From NCBI GenBank assembly GCA_900313775.1, contig OMSP01000030.1, positions 1-16,495 on the forward strand: a stretch of DNA of 16,495 nt, read 5' to 3'. A model generated the notes under the pieces. That model was not told the DNA's origin. It did no database searches and saw only the letters and a program-made list of their open reading frames with translations. Origin of the DNA: an uncultured Eubacteriales bacterium (GTDB taxonomy: Bacteria > Bacillota > Clostridia > Lachnospirales > Lachnospiraceae). Below are positions 5,858-13,769 of the stretch, one piece after another. Numbering within the stretch: the stretch's first letter is position 1; each line of letters opens with the position of its first letter. Position numbers and translations under genes: made by a program.

Positions 5858-8800
5858 GCCAACCCTTTTTTGATGTATTTGATACTCTGACAGTAGCCGG
5901 TGATCTGAGGGATCAGTTTGCCGGTGCATCTGTCGATCATATCGCTATGAGCAAGGACGAGAAAACGCTTAAGGTGTATCTTGCCTCGGGCAGTCCTGCC
6001 ATTTCGGACGAAGAGCTCTGGCAGATGCAGGAGGAGATCGCCTCCCAGCTGTTTGATCACCGTCAGAGCATCCGTATTCTTTCGCCTGACCGGGTGAAGG
6101 CATCATCAGATCAACAGAGGAAACGATCGCCGAAAGAACGCAGCAGAGGCGCGCTTTACTATGGAAAACGTTTCAGGGAAAAAGTCATGCCCCTCCATGC
6201 GCTGCGTGAGAGCGATGAGCAGCAGACAGTGAACGGAAAGGTCGTCGAGTCTGATGTTCATCCGATCAAAGGGGATCGAAGCGTGGTATCCTTTGTCCTG
6301 ACCGATTATACGGATTCTATCAAAGTCAAGGTGTTTGTCTCCGATAAAAACAAGGACAAACTTCTGTCCGGGATATCAACAGATTCCTGGGTCGTAGTCA
6401 GCGGGTTTGTCCGCTATGATTCCTTTGAGAAAGACACGGTACTCACTCATGTGGTCGGCATCTGTGAGGGCGAAGATCCTTCGCAGCGCAGAGACGACGC
6501 TCCCGGGCGCAAGAGAGTAGAACTTCACTGTCATACACAGATGAGTGATATGGATGCCGTGACCCCGGTAGGCAAACTGATCGGGAGGGCTAACGAATGG
6601 GGACATCAGGCCATCGCTATCACCGATCACGGTGTGGTACAGGCCTTCCCTGACGTGCTCAAATACATAAACAAGAATCTGGAGCCGGACGATCCGTTCA
6701 AGGTGATCTACGGACTTGAGGGTTATCTGGTAGATGATCTGCGTCCGATCACTCACTCCGACCGGCTTCGCAAACTGAATGATACGGTAGTGGCGCTCGA
6801 CTTTGAGACGACCGGGTTCTCCCGTATCGGAGATCGTATCATAGAGATCGGTGCGGTCAAAGTGGCGAACGGACTCAGAGGAGAGACATTTTCGACCTAT
6901 GTCGATCCGCAGAAACCTCTGCCGTACGAGATCACTGACCTGACAGGTATCACACCTGATATGCTCAAGGGTGCGCCGACCATTGAAGAGATCTTGCCGG
7001 AGTTTCTCGAGTTTATCGGAGACTCTATGATCGTTGCCCACAACGCGGGTTTTGATGTCGGTTTTCTGGAACAAGCCTGCAGGCGGTGTGGGATCGAGCG
7101 CAGATTTGACTATCTGGATACTGTGGAACTGTCCAGATTTCTTCTGCCGGATCTCAGGAGATTCCGGCTCAATGTTGTGGCCAAGGCCCTGTCTGTCAAG
7201 CTCGAACACCATCACCGCGCCACTGATGATGCGATCGCCTGCGGTGATATCTATGCAGCGCTGTGTGCCCGCCTGTCCGCTCAGGGGATAGAGACCCTGT
7301 ATGACCTCAACTCTCTGGTACAGAAGAACGGTATCAATCCGAAGGTCCTGCCGACCTTCCATGTGATCCTTCTTGCGGCCAATGAGACCGGGCGTGTCAA
7401 TCTCTATACGCTGGTATCGAAATCGCACCTGGATTATTGTTCGGGAGGAAAAAACGGCAAGCCCAGGATCCCCAAAAGCGTCCTGAACCGCTACCGCGAC
7501 GGCTTGATCATCGGCAGTGCATGTTCTCTGGGTGAACTGGCAGCTGCGATCATTGAAGGTGAAGATGACGAAAAGATCGAGGATATCGCCTCCTGGTACG
7601 ACTACCTTGAGATTCAGCCGATCGGCAATAATCAGTATCTGATCGATGATGACAGGACGGCGGATATAAAGTGCGAAGAAGATCTGAGGGAGCTCAACAG
7701 GCGTATCGTCGCTCTCGGTGAAAAGCTTGACAAGCCGGTTTGCGCGACCGGAGATGTGCATTTCCTCGACCCGCAAGATGAGATATACCGGAGGGTCATC
7801 CAGGCAGGTCAGGGGTATGGCGACGCAGACAGGCAGCCACCGCTGTATCTTCATACGACGCAGGAGATGCTGGATGAATTTGCCTATCTCGGAAAGGAGA
7901 AAGCGCAGGAAGTCGTTGTAGACAATCCCTGCAGGATAGCGGAAAGCATAGAGCGGATCTCGCCTGTGCGTCCCGACAAATGTCCGCCGATCATAGAAAA
8001 TGCGGACAGTATCCTGGAAGAAATATGCTATAAGAAAGCGCACGAGGTCTACGGAGATGAGCTTCCGGAAGTCGTTGAGAAGCGTCTGGAGAAGGAATTG
8101 CGCTCCATTATCAGCAATAATTATGCCGGACTGTATATAGTCGCTCAGAAGCTGGTCGCCAAATCCAATGAGGACGGGTATCTGGTAGGATCAAGAGGGT
8201 CTGTCGGATCCTCTCTGGTCGCGACTATGGCCGGTATCACGGAGGTCAACCCGCTGCCGCCGCATTATCACTGTACGGGCTGCCGTTACAGTGAATTTGA
8301 TTCAGAGCGTATCCGTGAATCCGGTGCAGAGTGCGGATGGGATCTGCCGGATGCGGTCTGCCCGGTCTGCGGTGCGCCGCTTACCAAGGACGGATTTGAT
8401 ATCCCCTTTGAGACGTTTTTGGGATTCACCGGCAATAAAGAGCCGGATATCGATCTCAATTTCTCCGGTGATTATCAGAGTAAAGCACATAAATACACAG
8501 AGATCCTCTTCGGAGAGGGCAATACTTTCCGCGCCGGCACCATCAGTACGGTAAAGTCCAAAATCGCCTACGGCTATGTCAAGAATTATTTTGAAGAGAG
8601 AGGGCTTGCGCCGCGCAAATGCGAGCTGGAGCGCATTATCAAAGGTCTAGACGGAATCCGACGCGGTACGGGACAGCATCCGGGCGGTATCGTCGTGCTG
8701 CCGCGGGGTGAGAATATCCATTCATTTACACCTATCCAGCACCCGGCCAATGACATGAATTCTGATATCATCACGACGCATTTTGAATATCATGCGATCG

Positions 8801-9912
8801 AGACGAATCTTCTGAAACTCGATATCCTGGGACACGATAATCCGACCATGATCAAAATGCTCGAGGAACTGGTCTCTGAGCTGACCGGTAAAGCGTTCAA
8901 TGCGACCGAGATACCCTTGGATGATCCGGATGTCATGAGTCTCTTCGCCGGAACAGAGGCATTGGGGATCACGCCGGAGCAGATCGGAGGATGCCCGCTG
9001 GGCATCCTGGGTGTGCCGGAGTTCGGTACGAATTTTGTCATTCCCATGGTGGAGGAGGCAGGGCCTAAGTGTTTGGCTGATCTGGTGAAGATATCCGGCC
9101 TGTCCCACGGCACGGATGTGTGGACTAATAACGCGCAGGAACTGATCAAGTCCGGGACGACCACGCTGGGTTCCTGTATCTGTACGCGCGACGATATCAT
9201 GCTCTATCTGATCGGCAGAGGGATCGAGAAAGAGCAGGCCTTCAAGATCATGGAGACAGTGCGAAAAAAGAATAAATATCTGACCGCTCAGCAGAAGAAG
9301 GTCATGCGCGATCACGATGTTCCGGAATGGTATCTTGAATCCTGTGACAAGATCCAGTATATGTTTCCGAAGGCGCACGCAGCGGCTTATGTGATGATGG
9401 CCTACCGCATTGCATACTGCAAGGTCAAGTATCCGCTGGCCTATTATGCGGCTTATTATACGATCCGTGCCGACGCATTCTCCTATGCGCTTATGTGCCA
9501 TGGTCCTGAGAAGGTCGCACATATGATCGGAGAGCTGGAAAAGAAACAGGAGACCAGGGAAACAGGACCTCTGACTGCCAAAGATGAGGATACATTGCGC
9601 GATCTCAAGATCGTCAGGGAGATGTATGCGCGGGGCATCGAGTTTCTGCCTCTTGATATATACCGCTCCGGGGCACATGAGTTTAAGATCGTCGACGGAA
9701 AGCTCCTTCCCCCGTTTGATTCTATCGAGGGGATGGGCGCGAAAGCAGCGGCAGGAGCCGAGGCCGCGGCTTCCGACGGAAGGTATCTGTCACGTGCTGA
9801 TTTCCAGCGCCGCACACATCTGAATACATCCATTATGGAAGCTATGGAGAGCGAGGGATTGTTTGACGGACTGCCGGCTGACGATCAGATCTCTCTGTTT
9901 GATTTGATCTAA
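5854..9912 (+). CDS. polC: DNA polymerase III alpha subunit, PolC type
   Basis: The 1352-residue Gram-positive replicative polymerase with built-in proofreading. In order: a short N-terminal region (1-110); an OB fold (about 114-207); the first half of the PHP domain with H225 and H227 (ELHCHTQMSDMDA); an inserted DnaQ-type 3'-5' exonuclease with D316/E318 (DFETTG), D401 (AHNAGFD) and H454/D459 (HRATDDA); the second half of PHP with DVH (634-636); a four-cysteine zinc site (C807, C810, C836, C839); and the C-family polymerase core with catalytic D865 and D867 (PDIDLNF) and D990 (LDILGHD). The C-terminal QISLF (1345-1349) matches a sliding-clamp-binding motif. The N-terminal part before the exonuclease is about 100 residues shorter than I recall for Bacillus PolC (about 1437 residues). 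The start overlaps ispG (ATGA); the stop overlaps potCD tail to tail. Confidence 0.98.
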   Translation: MSQPFFDVFDTLTVAGDLRDQFAGASVDHIAMSKDEKTLKVYLASGSPAISDEELWQMQEEIASQLFDHRQSIRILSPDRVKASSDQQRKRSPKERSRGALYYGKRFREKVMPLHALRESDEQQTVNGKVVESDVHPIKGDRSVVSFVLTDYTDSIKVKVFVSDKNKDKLLSGISTDSWVVVSGFVRYDSFEKDTVLTHVVGICEGEDPSQRRDDAPGRKRVELHCHTQMSDMDAVTPVGKLIGRANEWGHQAIAITDHGVVQAFPDVLKYINKNLEPDDPFKVIYGLEGYLVDDLRPITHSDRLRKLNDTVVALDFETTGFSRIGDRIIEIGAVKVANGLRGETFSTYVDPQKPLPYEITDLTGITPDMLKGAPTIEEILPEFLEFIGDSMIVAHNAGFDVGFLEQACRRCGIERRFDYLDTVELSRFLLPDLRRFRLNVVAKALSVKLEHHHRATDDAIACGDIYAALCARLSAQGIETLYDLNSLVQKNGINPKVLPTFHVILLAANETGRVNLYTLVSKSHLDYCSGGKNGKPRIPKSVLNRYRDGLIIGSACSLGELAAAIIEGEDDEKIEDIASWYDYLEIQPIGNNQYLIDDDRTADIKCEEDLRELNRRIVALGEKLDKPVCATGDVHFLDPQDEIYRRVIQAGQGYGDADRQPPLYLHTTQEMLDEFAYLGKEKAQEVVVDNPCRIAESIERISPVRPDKCPPIIENADSILEEICYKKAHEVYGDELPEVVEKRLEKELRSIISNNYAGLYIVAQKLVAKSNEDGYLVGSRGSVGSSLVATMAGITEVNPLPPHYHCTGCRYSEFDSERIRESGAECGWDLPDAVCPVCGAPLTKDGFDIPFETFLGFTGNKEPDIDLNFSGDYQSKAHKYTEILFGEGNTFRAGTISTVKSKIAYGYVKNYFEERGLAPRKCELERIIKGLDGIRRGTGQHPGGIVVLPRGENIHSFTPIQHPANDMNSDIITTHFEYHAIETNLLKLDILGHDNPTMIKMLEELVSELTGKAFNATEIPLDDPDVMSLFAGTEALGITPEQIGGCPLGILGVPEFGTNFVIPMVEEAGPKCLADLVKISGLSHGTDVWTNNAQELIKSGTTTLGSCICTRDDIMLYLIGRGIEKEQAFKIMETVRKKNKYLTAQQKKVMRDHDVPEWYLESCDKIQYMFPKAHAAAYVMMAYRIAYCKVKYPLAYYAAYYTIRADAFSYALMCHGPEKVAHMIGELEKKQETRETGPLTAKDEDTLRDLKIVREMYARGIEFLPLDIYRSGAHEFKIVDGKLLPPFDSIEGMGAKAAAGAEAAASDGRYLSRADFQRRTHLNTSIMEAMESEGLFDGLPADDQISLFDLI

Positions 9913-11771
9913 TGTGATTTGATATCTCTCCAAAGACGGTTATACAGATCTGTGTTCTCTTTGCCCAGGTACCGGAAGGTTTCCAGATCTGTCAGTTCTT
10001 CATCAGTCGACCAAAGGATAGGAGAGTTCTTCAGTACGGGGTCATCGACCAGATCCCGTACTTTTTCATTTGTCACTGAATAGGTGATATACTCGAAATT
10101 CTTCTTGGCTATATCGGGACGACACAGGAAAGATATCCATTTTTTGGCGTTGTCCTTGTTCTTTGCGTTCTTCGGGATCACCCAGCCGTCCATCCACACA
10201 TTGGATCCCTCTTTAGGGATCGCGTAAGCAAGATCCGGGTTTGCAGCCTGCGAGACATGGGCTTCTCCTGAGTAGATGACGGCGAGCGCTGCCTCGTTTC
10301 CGATCATCATGTCGCGTACCTGATCGACGACATAGGCCTGTACCAGAGGCTTTTGTCTGATCAGCATATCCCTTGCCTCATGCAGCTCATCAAGATCGGT
10401 AGAATTGAGGGAGTACCCGAGATACTTTAATGTGATACCAAGCGCGTCGCGAACACTGTTTTGCATAAGGATCTCTCCCTTGTATTTTTTATCCCAGAGT
10501 ATTGACCAGCTGTCCACGGGCTCCTTCACTTTACTTTTGTTGTAAAGGATGCCGACTGTTCCCCAGTAATAGGGGACGAAATAGCGGTTCTCAGGATCGA
10601 TACTGCCGGATATCTTCCAGTAACGGTCTCCGATATTGCCGCTCTGCGGCAGATCTTTTGCATCAAAAGCATAGAGCAGGTCTTCATCGATCATTCGCTG
10701 TACCATATATTCTGAAGGACAGACAGCATCGTAGGCAATGGCTCCGGAAGCGATCTTGGGATACATGATCTCGTTGGTCTCATACTCCTCATAGACGACG
10801 TGGATACCGGTTTCTTCCTCAAACTGAGCGACAACATCCGGATCGAGGTATTCGCCCCAGTTGTATACGATGACCTGGCCCTGCCCGGCCGCAGCAGTGT
10901 CATTGCGCGCATAAAACAGCGCAAACACGAGAAAGCTCAAGATCAATGCCCCCGGCACGACGCGGGATAGTACAAGCCGTTTGACTCCCTTTCGGTTACC
11001 CTTGGCGGGCTGGTAATTGATCAGGATGAGCAGCAGCAATACAAGAACAAAGAGAAGTGTTGACAGCGCGTACATCTCCGGGCGGATGCCTTTTCTCACT
11101 TCGCTGTAGATACAGGTGGAGAGAGTGTCCACCCCCGGGCCCTTAGTGAAATGAGTGATGATAAAATCATCGATCGACATGGTGAAGGCCAGCATAAAGC
11201 CGGAAAGGATACCGGGCAGGATATCGGGGAATATGATCCGCCAGAATGCCTGCCAGGAATCAGCCCCAAGATCCAGCGCCGCCTCATATGTCCTCTGCCG
11301 GGATTGTTTAAGCTTGGGCAGGACGCTTAAGATGACAAACGGGATGTCAAAGGTGATATGTGCGATCAGCACACTGGCAAAGCCCAGTTTGATACGACAT
11401 GCGATGAAAAGCAGCATCAGAGAGATACCGGTGACGATATCCGCGTTGAGCATGGGGATATTGGCCACAGCAAGACTGGCCGTACGCGAGCGGGAGGGGA
11501 GTACCGAGATCCCGAGCGCTGCCAGTGTCCCGATCAGAGTGGCCAGGATAGAAGCGATCAGCGCGATGAGGATCGTGTTGTAAAATGCCGACAGGATCAC
11601 ATGGTCATGGATCAGTCTTTGATACCAGTCCAGGGTGAAACCGCCCCAGACTGCCCGGAACTTGGATGCGTTGAAGGAGAGCGCGATCATCGCAAAGATC
11701 GGAGCGTACATAAACAGAATAAGCAGGACGGTATACAGGCGTTTGGCCGTTTGAATACTCTTTCTATTCAC
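9909..11771 (-). CDS. potCD: Fused polyamine ABC transporter permease (PotC) and binding protein (PotD)
   Basis: A 620-residue fusion. Residues 1-255 are a PotC-like MetI-type permease with six hydrophobic segments and the ATPase-docking EAA loop (EAALDLGADSWQAF, 163-176). Residues 270-287 form a seventh hydrophobic segment that should carry the chain outside the cell. Residues 298-620 are a full PotD-like spermidine/putrescine-binding domain starting VIVYNWGEYLDPD (W305, Y308), with YSGEA (500-504) and WMD (526-528) at positions matching polyamine-contacting residues of E. coli PotD. There is no lipobox cysteine, so the binding domain is tethered by the helix instead of a lipid. The start is GTG at 11771: GGAGGAGG (11784-11777) lies five bases upstream and MNRKSIQ is a typical PotC start. 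The longer ATG at 11813 would put 14 odd residues in front. The start overlaps potB by eight bases; the stop overlaps polC. Confidence 0.93.
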   Translation of the reverse strand: MNRKSIQTAKRLYTVLLILFMYAPIFAMIALSFNASKFRAVWGGFTLDWYQRLIHDHVILSAFYNTILIALIASILATLIGTLAALGISVLPSRSRTASLAVANIPMLNADIVTGISLMLLFIACRIKLGFASVLIAHITFDIPFVILSVLPKLKQSRQRTYEAALDLGADSWQAFWRIIFPDILPGILSGFMLAFTMSIDDFIITHFTKGPGVDTLSTCIYSEVRKGIRPEMYALSTLLFVLVLLLLILINYQPAKGNRKGVKRLVLSRVVPGALILSFLVFALFYARNDTAAAGQGQVIVYNWGEYLDPDVVAQFEEETGIHVVYEEYETNEIMYPKIASGAIAYDAVCPSEYMVQRMIDEDLLYAFDAKDLPQSGNIGDRYWKISGSIDPENRYFVPYYWGTVGILYNKSKVKEPVDSWSILWDKKYKGEILMQNSVRDALGITLKYLGYSLNSTDLDELHEARDMLIRQKPLVQAYVVDQVRDMMIGNEAALAVIYSGEAHVSQAANPDLAYAIPKEGSNVWMDGWVIPKNAKNKDNAKKWISFLCRPDIAKKNFEYITYSVTNEKVRDLVDDPVLKNSPILWSTDEELTDLETFRYLGKENTDLYNRLWRDIKSH

Positions 11772-12597
11772 GGCCGCCTCCTCCGATAAGTGACCCGCTC
11801 TGCTGGGGATCATATTTGGCCACGAAGGCCATGCTGATCAGGACAAAGATCATGAGGATCAGTGAAAGACCGGAACCGACATGCCAGCTGGATCCCTGGA
11901 TAAACTCCTGTTCGATAGTGTTGCCGATCAGCTGTACCTTTCCGCCGCCAAGCATATCGGTGATGACAAAAGTGGTCAGCGACGGAACAAAGACCATCGT
12001 GATACCGCTGATCATTCCCGGTGTAGACAGGGGCAGGGTGATGCGCAAAAATGTCTGCCAGGGGCCGGCTCCGAGATCGCGGGCTGCCAGCAGGACGTCC
12101 CGGTCGATCTTGGACAGGACGGTATACAGCGGCAGGATCATAAAGGGAAGGAAATTGTAGACCATTCCGAGTACAACGGCTGAAGGGGTGTAGATCAGTG
12201 TGACAGACGGCAGGCGAAGAACGTGCAGAAGAGTGTTGATCACACCGTTTTTTTCAAGCAGAGTCTGCCAGGCCATTGTGCGCAGCAGAAAATTCATCCA
12301 CATCGGAAGGATAAAGAGCATCGCGATCAGAGTGCCGGACGAAGTCCGGCGTTCCGCGAGGATCATGGCGATCGGATAGGCCAGGATAAGGCAGATAAGA
12401 GTTGCGCTCAGCGACAGCAACAGTGCCAGGCCCAGTGCCTTGAGGTTGTCGACTTCGGCCATGGCAGCCAGATTGGACCAGGTGAACGCGCCATCTCCAT
12501 CAGTCATGCCGAAGTAGACGATCAAAAGCAGAGGGATGATGATGAAAGCGGCCGACCAGAGGATAAAAGGAGCCGCCAGCCAACTCCGCCTACGCAT
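11764..12597 (-). CDS. potB: Spermidine/putrescine ABC transporter permease PotB
   Basis: A 277-residue integral membrane permease, the partner of the PotC half of the downstream fusion; together they form the channel for polyamine import driven by PotA. A basic MRRRSW start precedes the first membrane helix (about 8-29). The block LPMWMNFLLRTMAWQTLLEKNG (97-118) is typical of PotB. The EAA loop that contacts the ATPase is AARDLGAGPWQTFLRITLP (171-189). Five further hydrophobic segments give the usual six-helix layout. AGGAG (12612-12608) lies ten bases upstream of the ATG. The start overlaps the end of potA by eight bases (ATGCGTAG), the same geometry as potB/potCD (GTGAATAG), so the three genes are probably translationally coupled. 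Confidence 0.95.
   Translation of the reverse strand: MRRRSWLAAPFILWSAAFIIIPLLLIVYFGMTDGDGAFTWSNLAAMAEVDNLKALGLALLLSLSATLICLILAYPIAMILAERRTSSGTLIAMLFILPMWMNFLLRTMAWQTLLEKNGVINTLLHVLRLPSVTLIYTPSAVVLGMVYNFLPFMILPLYTVLSKIDRDVLLAARDLGAGPWQTFLRITLPLSTPGMISGITMVFVPSLTTFVITDMLGGGKVQLIGNTIEQEFIQGSSWHVGSGLSLILMIFVLISMAFVAKYDPQQSGSLIGGGGRE
11777..11784 (-). promoter_or_regulatory. Ribosome binding site that fixes the potCD start
   Basis: GGAGGAGG on the minus strand lies five bases before the GTG at 11771 and inside the last codons of potB. It argues for GTG 11771 as the potCD start over the in-frame ATG 42 bases upstream at 11813. Confidence 0.8.
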
Positions 12598-13660
12598 GGG
12601 TAAAGGTCTCCTGGTCCGGACGTGTCGGCTTGTGCATTACCTGGATATTGAAGGGGTCGATCATGATCCCGACTTCGGTCCCCTCAGGGACCATCCTGGT
12701 GCTGCGTGCCATCCAGTGATAACCGTGGGCAAGGACATCCATTTCATAGTGAACTCCGCGGAAGAGCACCGAGGTGACCACACCGCGGATCGTGCCTTTG
12801 TCCGGATCGACGAGCTCGACATCCTCGGGACGGATGATGACATCGACCGGATTGTTCTGCCCGAATCCGACATCCACACAGGGAAAGTCGGTGCCAAGGA
12901 TATTGACCAGCTCATCGCGGATCATCAGCGCGTCAAAAATATTACCGTCGCCGATAAAGTCGGCGGTAAATGCGTTTTGCGGTTCGTTGTAAATATCTTC
13001 CGGCCGTCCGATCTGCTGGATACGGCCGCCGTTGATGACCACGACAGTATCAGACATCGTCAGAGCTTCCTCCTGATCGTGTGTGACATAGATGAAAGTG
13101 ATTCCGAGTTCCTCCTTGAGGCGGATCAATTCATACTGCATGCTCTGGCGGAGTTTCAAGTCGAGTGCGGAGAGAGGCTCATCGAGCAGAAGCACCTTGG
13201 GTCTGGAGATGATCGCTCGTGCGATCTGCACACGCTGTGCCTGGCCGCCCGACATAGTATCCGGCATGCGGTCCCCGTATCCGTCCAGGCCGACCAGATG
13301 GAGAGCTTTTTCGACTTCATCCTCGATAGCGGCCCTGGATACGCCGCGTATCTTCAGGGAGAAGGCAATATTGTCCGCGACCGACATGTGATAGAATATC
13401 GTGTCATTCTGAAAAACTGTGTTCAGAGGACGTTTATTGGGAGCGAGATCAGTGATATCTTTCCCCTCGAAAAAGACCCGGCCGCTGTCCGGAGTCTCAA
13501 AACCTCCGAGAATACGCAGCAGAGTCGTCTTGCCGCAGCCGGAGGGTCCCAACAGCGTCAGGAATTCGTTTTCGCGCACATACAGACTGAAATCATCCAG
13601 GACTGTCCGCGTGTGATAGGTCTTGGAGATGGACCTCATTTCAATCAGTTTATTATTCAT
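12590..13660 (-). CDS. potA: Spermidine/putrescine ABC transporter ATP-binding protein PotA
   Basis: A 356-residue ABC ATPase that powers the polyamine importer from the cytosolic side. Seen motifs: Walker A GPSGCGKTT (38-46), Q-loop Q84 (VFQND), signature MSGGQ (136-140, with M in place of the usual L), Walker B VLLLDE (156-161) and H-loop H194 (THDQEEA). The C-terminal part (about 235-345) is a TOBE-type regulatory domain with IIRPEDVEL (275-283). The start is ATG 13660, giving MNNKLIEMRSISKTY, the normal beginning for this family. The frame stays open to 13834, but that extension crosses the divergent promoter and the start of the neighbouring gene. No Shine-Dalgarno precedes 13660, and a TATAAT box lies only seven bases upstream, suggesting a leaderless mRNA. 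It is the first gene of the potA-potB-potCD operon. Confidence 0.96.
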   Translation of the reverse strand: MNNKLIEMRSISKTYHTRTVLDDFSLYVRENEFLTLLGPSGCGKTTLLRILGGFETPDSGRVFFEGKDITDLAPNKRPLNTVFQNDTIFYHMSVADNIAFSLKIRGVSRAAIEDEVEKALHLVGLDGYGDRMPDTMSGGQAQRVQIARAIISRPKVLLLDEPLSALDLKLRQSMQYELIRLKEELGITFIYVTHDQEEALTMSDTVVVINGGRIQQIGRPEDIYNEPQNAFTADFIGDGNIFDALMIRDELVNILGTDFPCVDVGFGQNNPVDVIIRPEDVELVDPDKGTIRGVVTSVLFRGVHYEMDVLAHGYHWMARSTRMVPEGTEVGIMIDPFNIQVMHKPTRPDQETFTHA

Positions 13661-13667
13661 AGATATA

Positions 13668-13696
13668 ATTATAGCTGTTTTCGGTCTGCAGGTAAA
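13668..13696 (-). promoter_or_regulatory. Promoter of the pot operon (apparently leaderless)
   Basis: On the minus strand, TTTACC (13696-13691) and a perfect TATAAT (13673-13668) are 17 bases apart. Only seven bases separate the -10 box from the potA ATG at 13660, so the expected transcription start is at or within a base or two of that ATG. The stretch between contains no Shine-Dalgarno. Confidence 0.6.
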
Positions 13697-13697
13697 C

Positions 13698-13715
13698 AGA
13701 GCGGCTTGACGCTCT
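13698..13715. repeat. Inverted repeat over the -35 box of the TM1266-hydF promoter
   Basis: AGAGCG (13698-13703) and CGCTCT (13710-13715) form a perfect 6-6 inverted repeat with a 6-base spacer. It covers the TTGACG -35 box of the rightward promoter and begins two bases from the -35 box of the leftward potA promoter. Such a dyad between divergent promoters is typical of a repressor or activator site. No family-specific motif is recognised. Confidence 0.5.
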
Positions 13716-13734
13716 TTTATGCGGTTGGTAGAAT
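13706..13734 (+). promoter_or_regulatory. Strong extended -10 promoter of the TM1266-hydF operon
   Basis: TTGACG (13706-13711) and TAGAAT (13729-13734) are 17 bases apart, and TG at 13726-13727 gives an extended -10. This is among the best promoter matches in the window. Transcription should start near 13741, giving a leader of about 30 nt containing CGAGGT (13757-13762), seven bases before the ATG. Confidence 0.8.
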
Positions 13735-13740
13735 AAACCG
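13722..13740. repeat. Second inverted repeat centred on the -10 box
   Basis: CGGTT (13722-13726) and AACCG (13736-13740) are perfect inverted halves separated by nine bases, with the -10 box TAGAAT inside the spacer. It may be an operator that blocks RNA polymerase. Its half-sites differ from those of the repeat at 13698-13715. Five-base half-sites are short enough to be coincidental. Confidence 0.35.
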
Positions 13741-13769
13741 ACGAAAGGAAAAACTGCGAGGTATTAATT

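Noticed and set aside
6376..8043. A 555-codon open frame on the minus strand, antisense to polC
   Set aside because: It lies entirely within the exonuclease and PHP coding region of polC, whose motifs are intact on the plus strand. The translation is rich in R, H, I and D as expected for an antisense shadow, matches no family I recognise and has no convincing ribosome site.
8722..9678. A 318-codon minus-strand frame antisense to the 3' part of polC
   Set aside because: Same reasons: complete overlap with the conserved polymerase core and no recognisable domain.
9944..9953. Palindrome ACAGATCTGT just after polC
   Set aside because: It is inside the potCD coding sequence, too short and without a T tract, so it is not a terminator; it is explained by codons in a GATC-rich gene.
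11772..11813. ATG at 11813 as the potCD start
   Set aside because: A strong GGAGGAGG lies between it and the GTG at 11771, and the extra 14 residues are not PotC-like and overlap potB by 50 bases.
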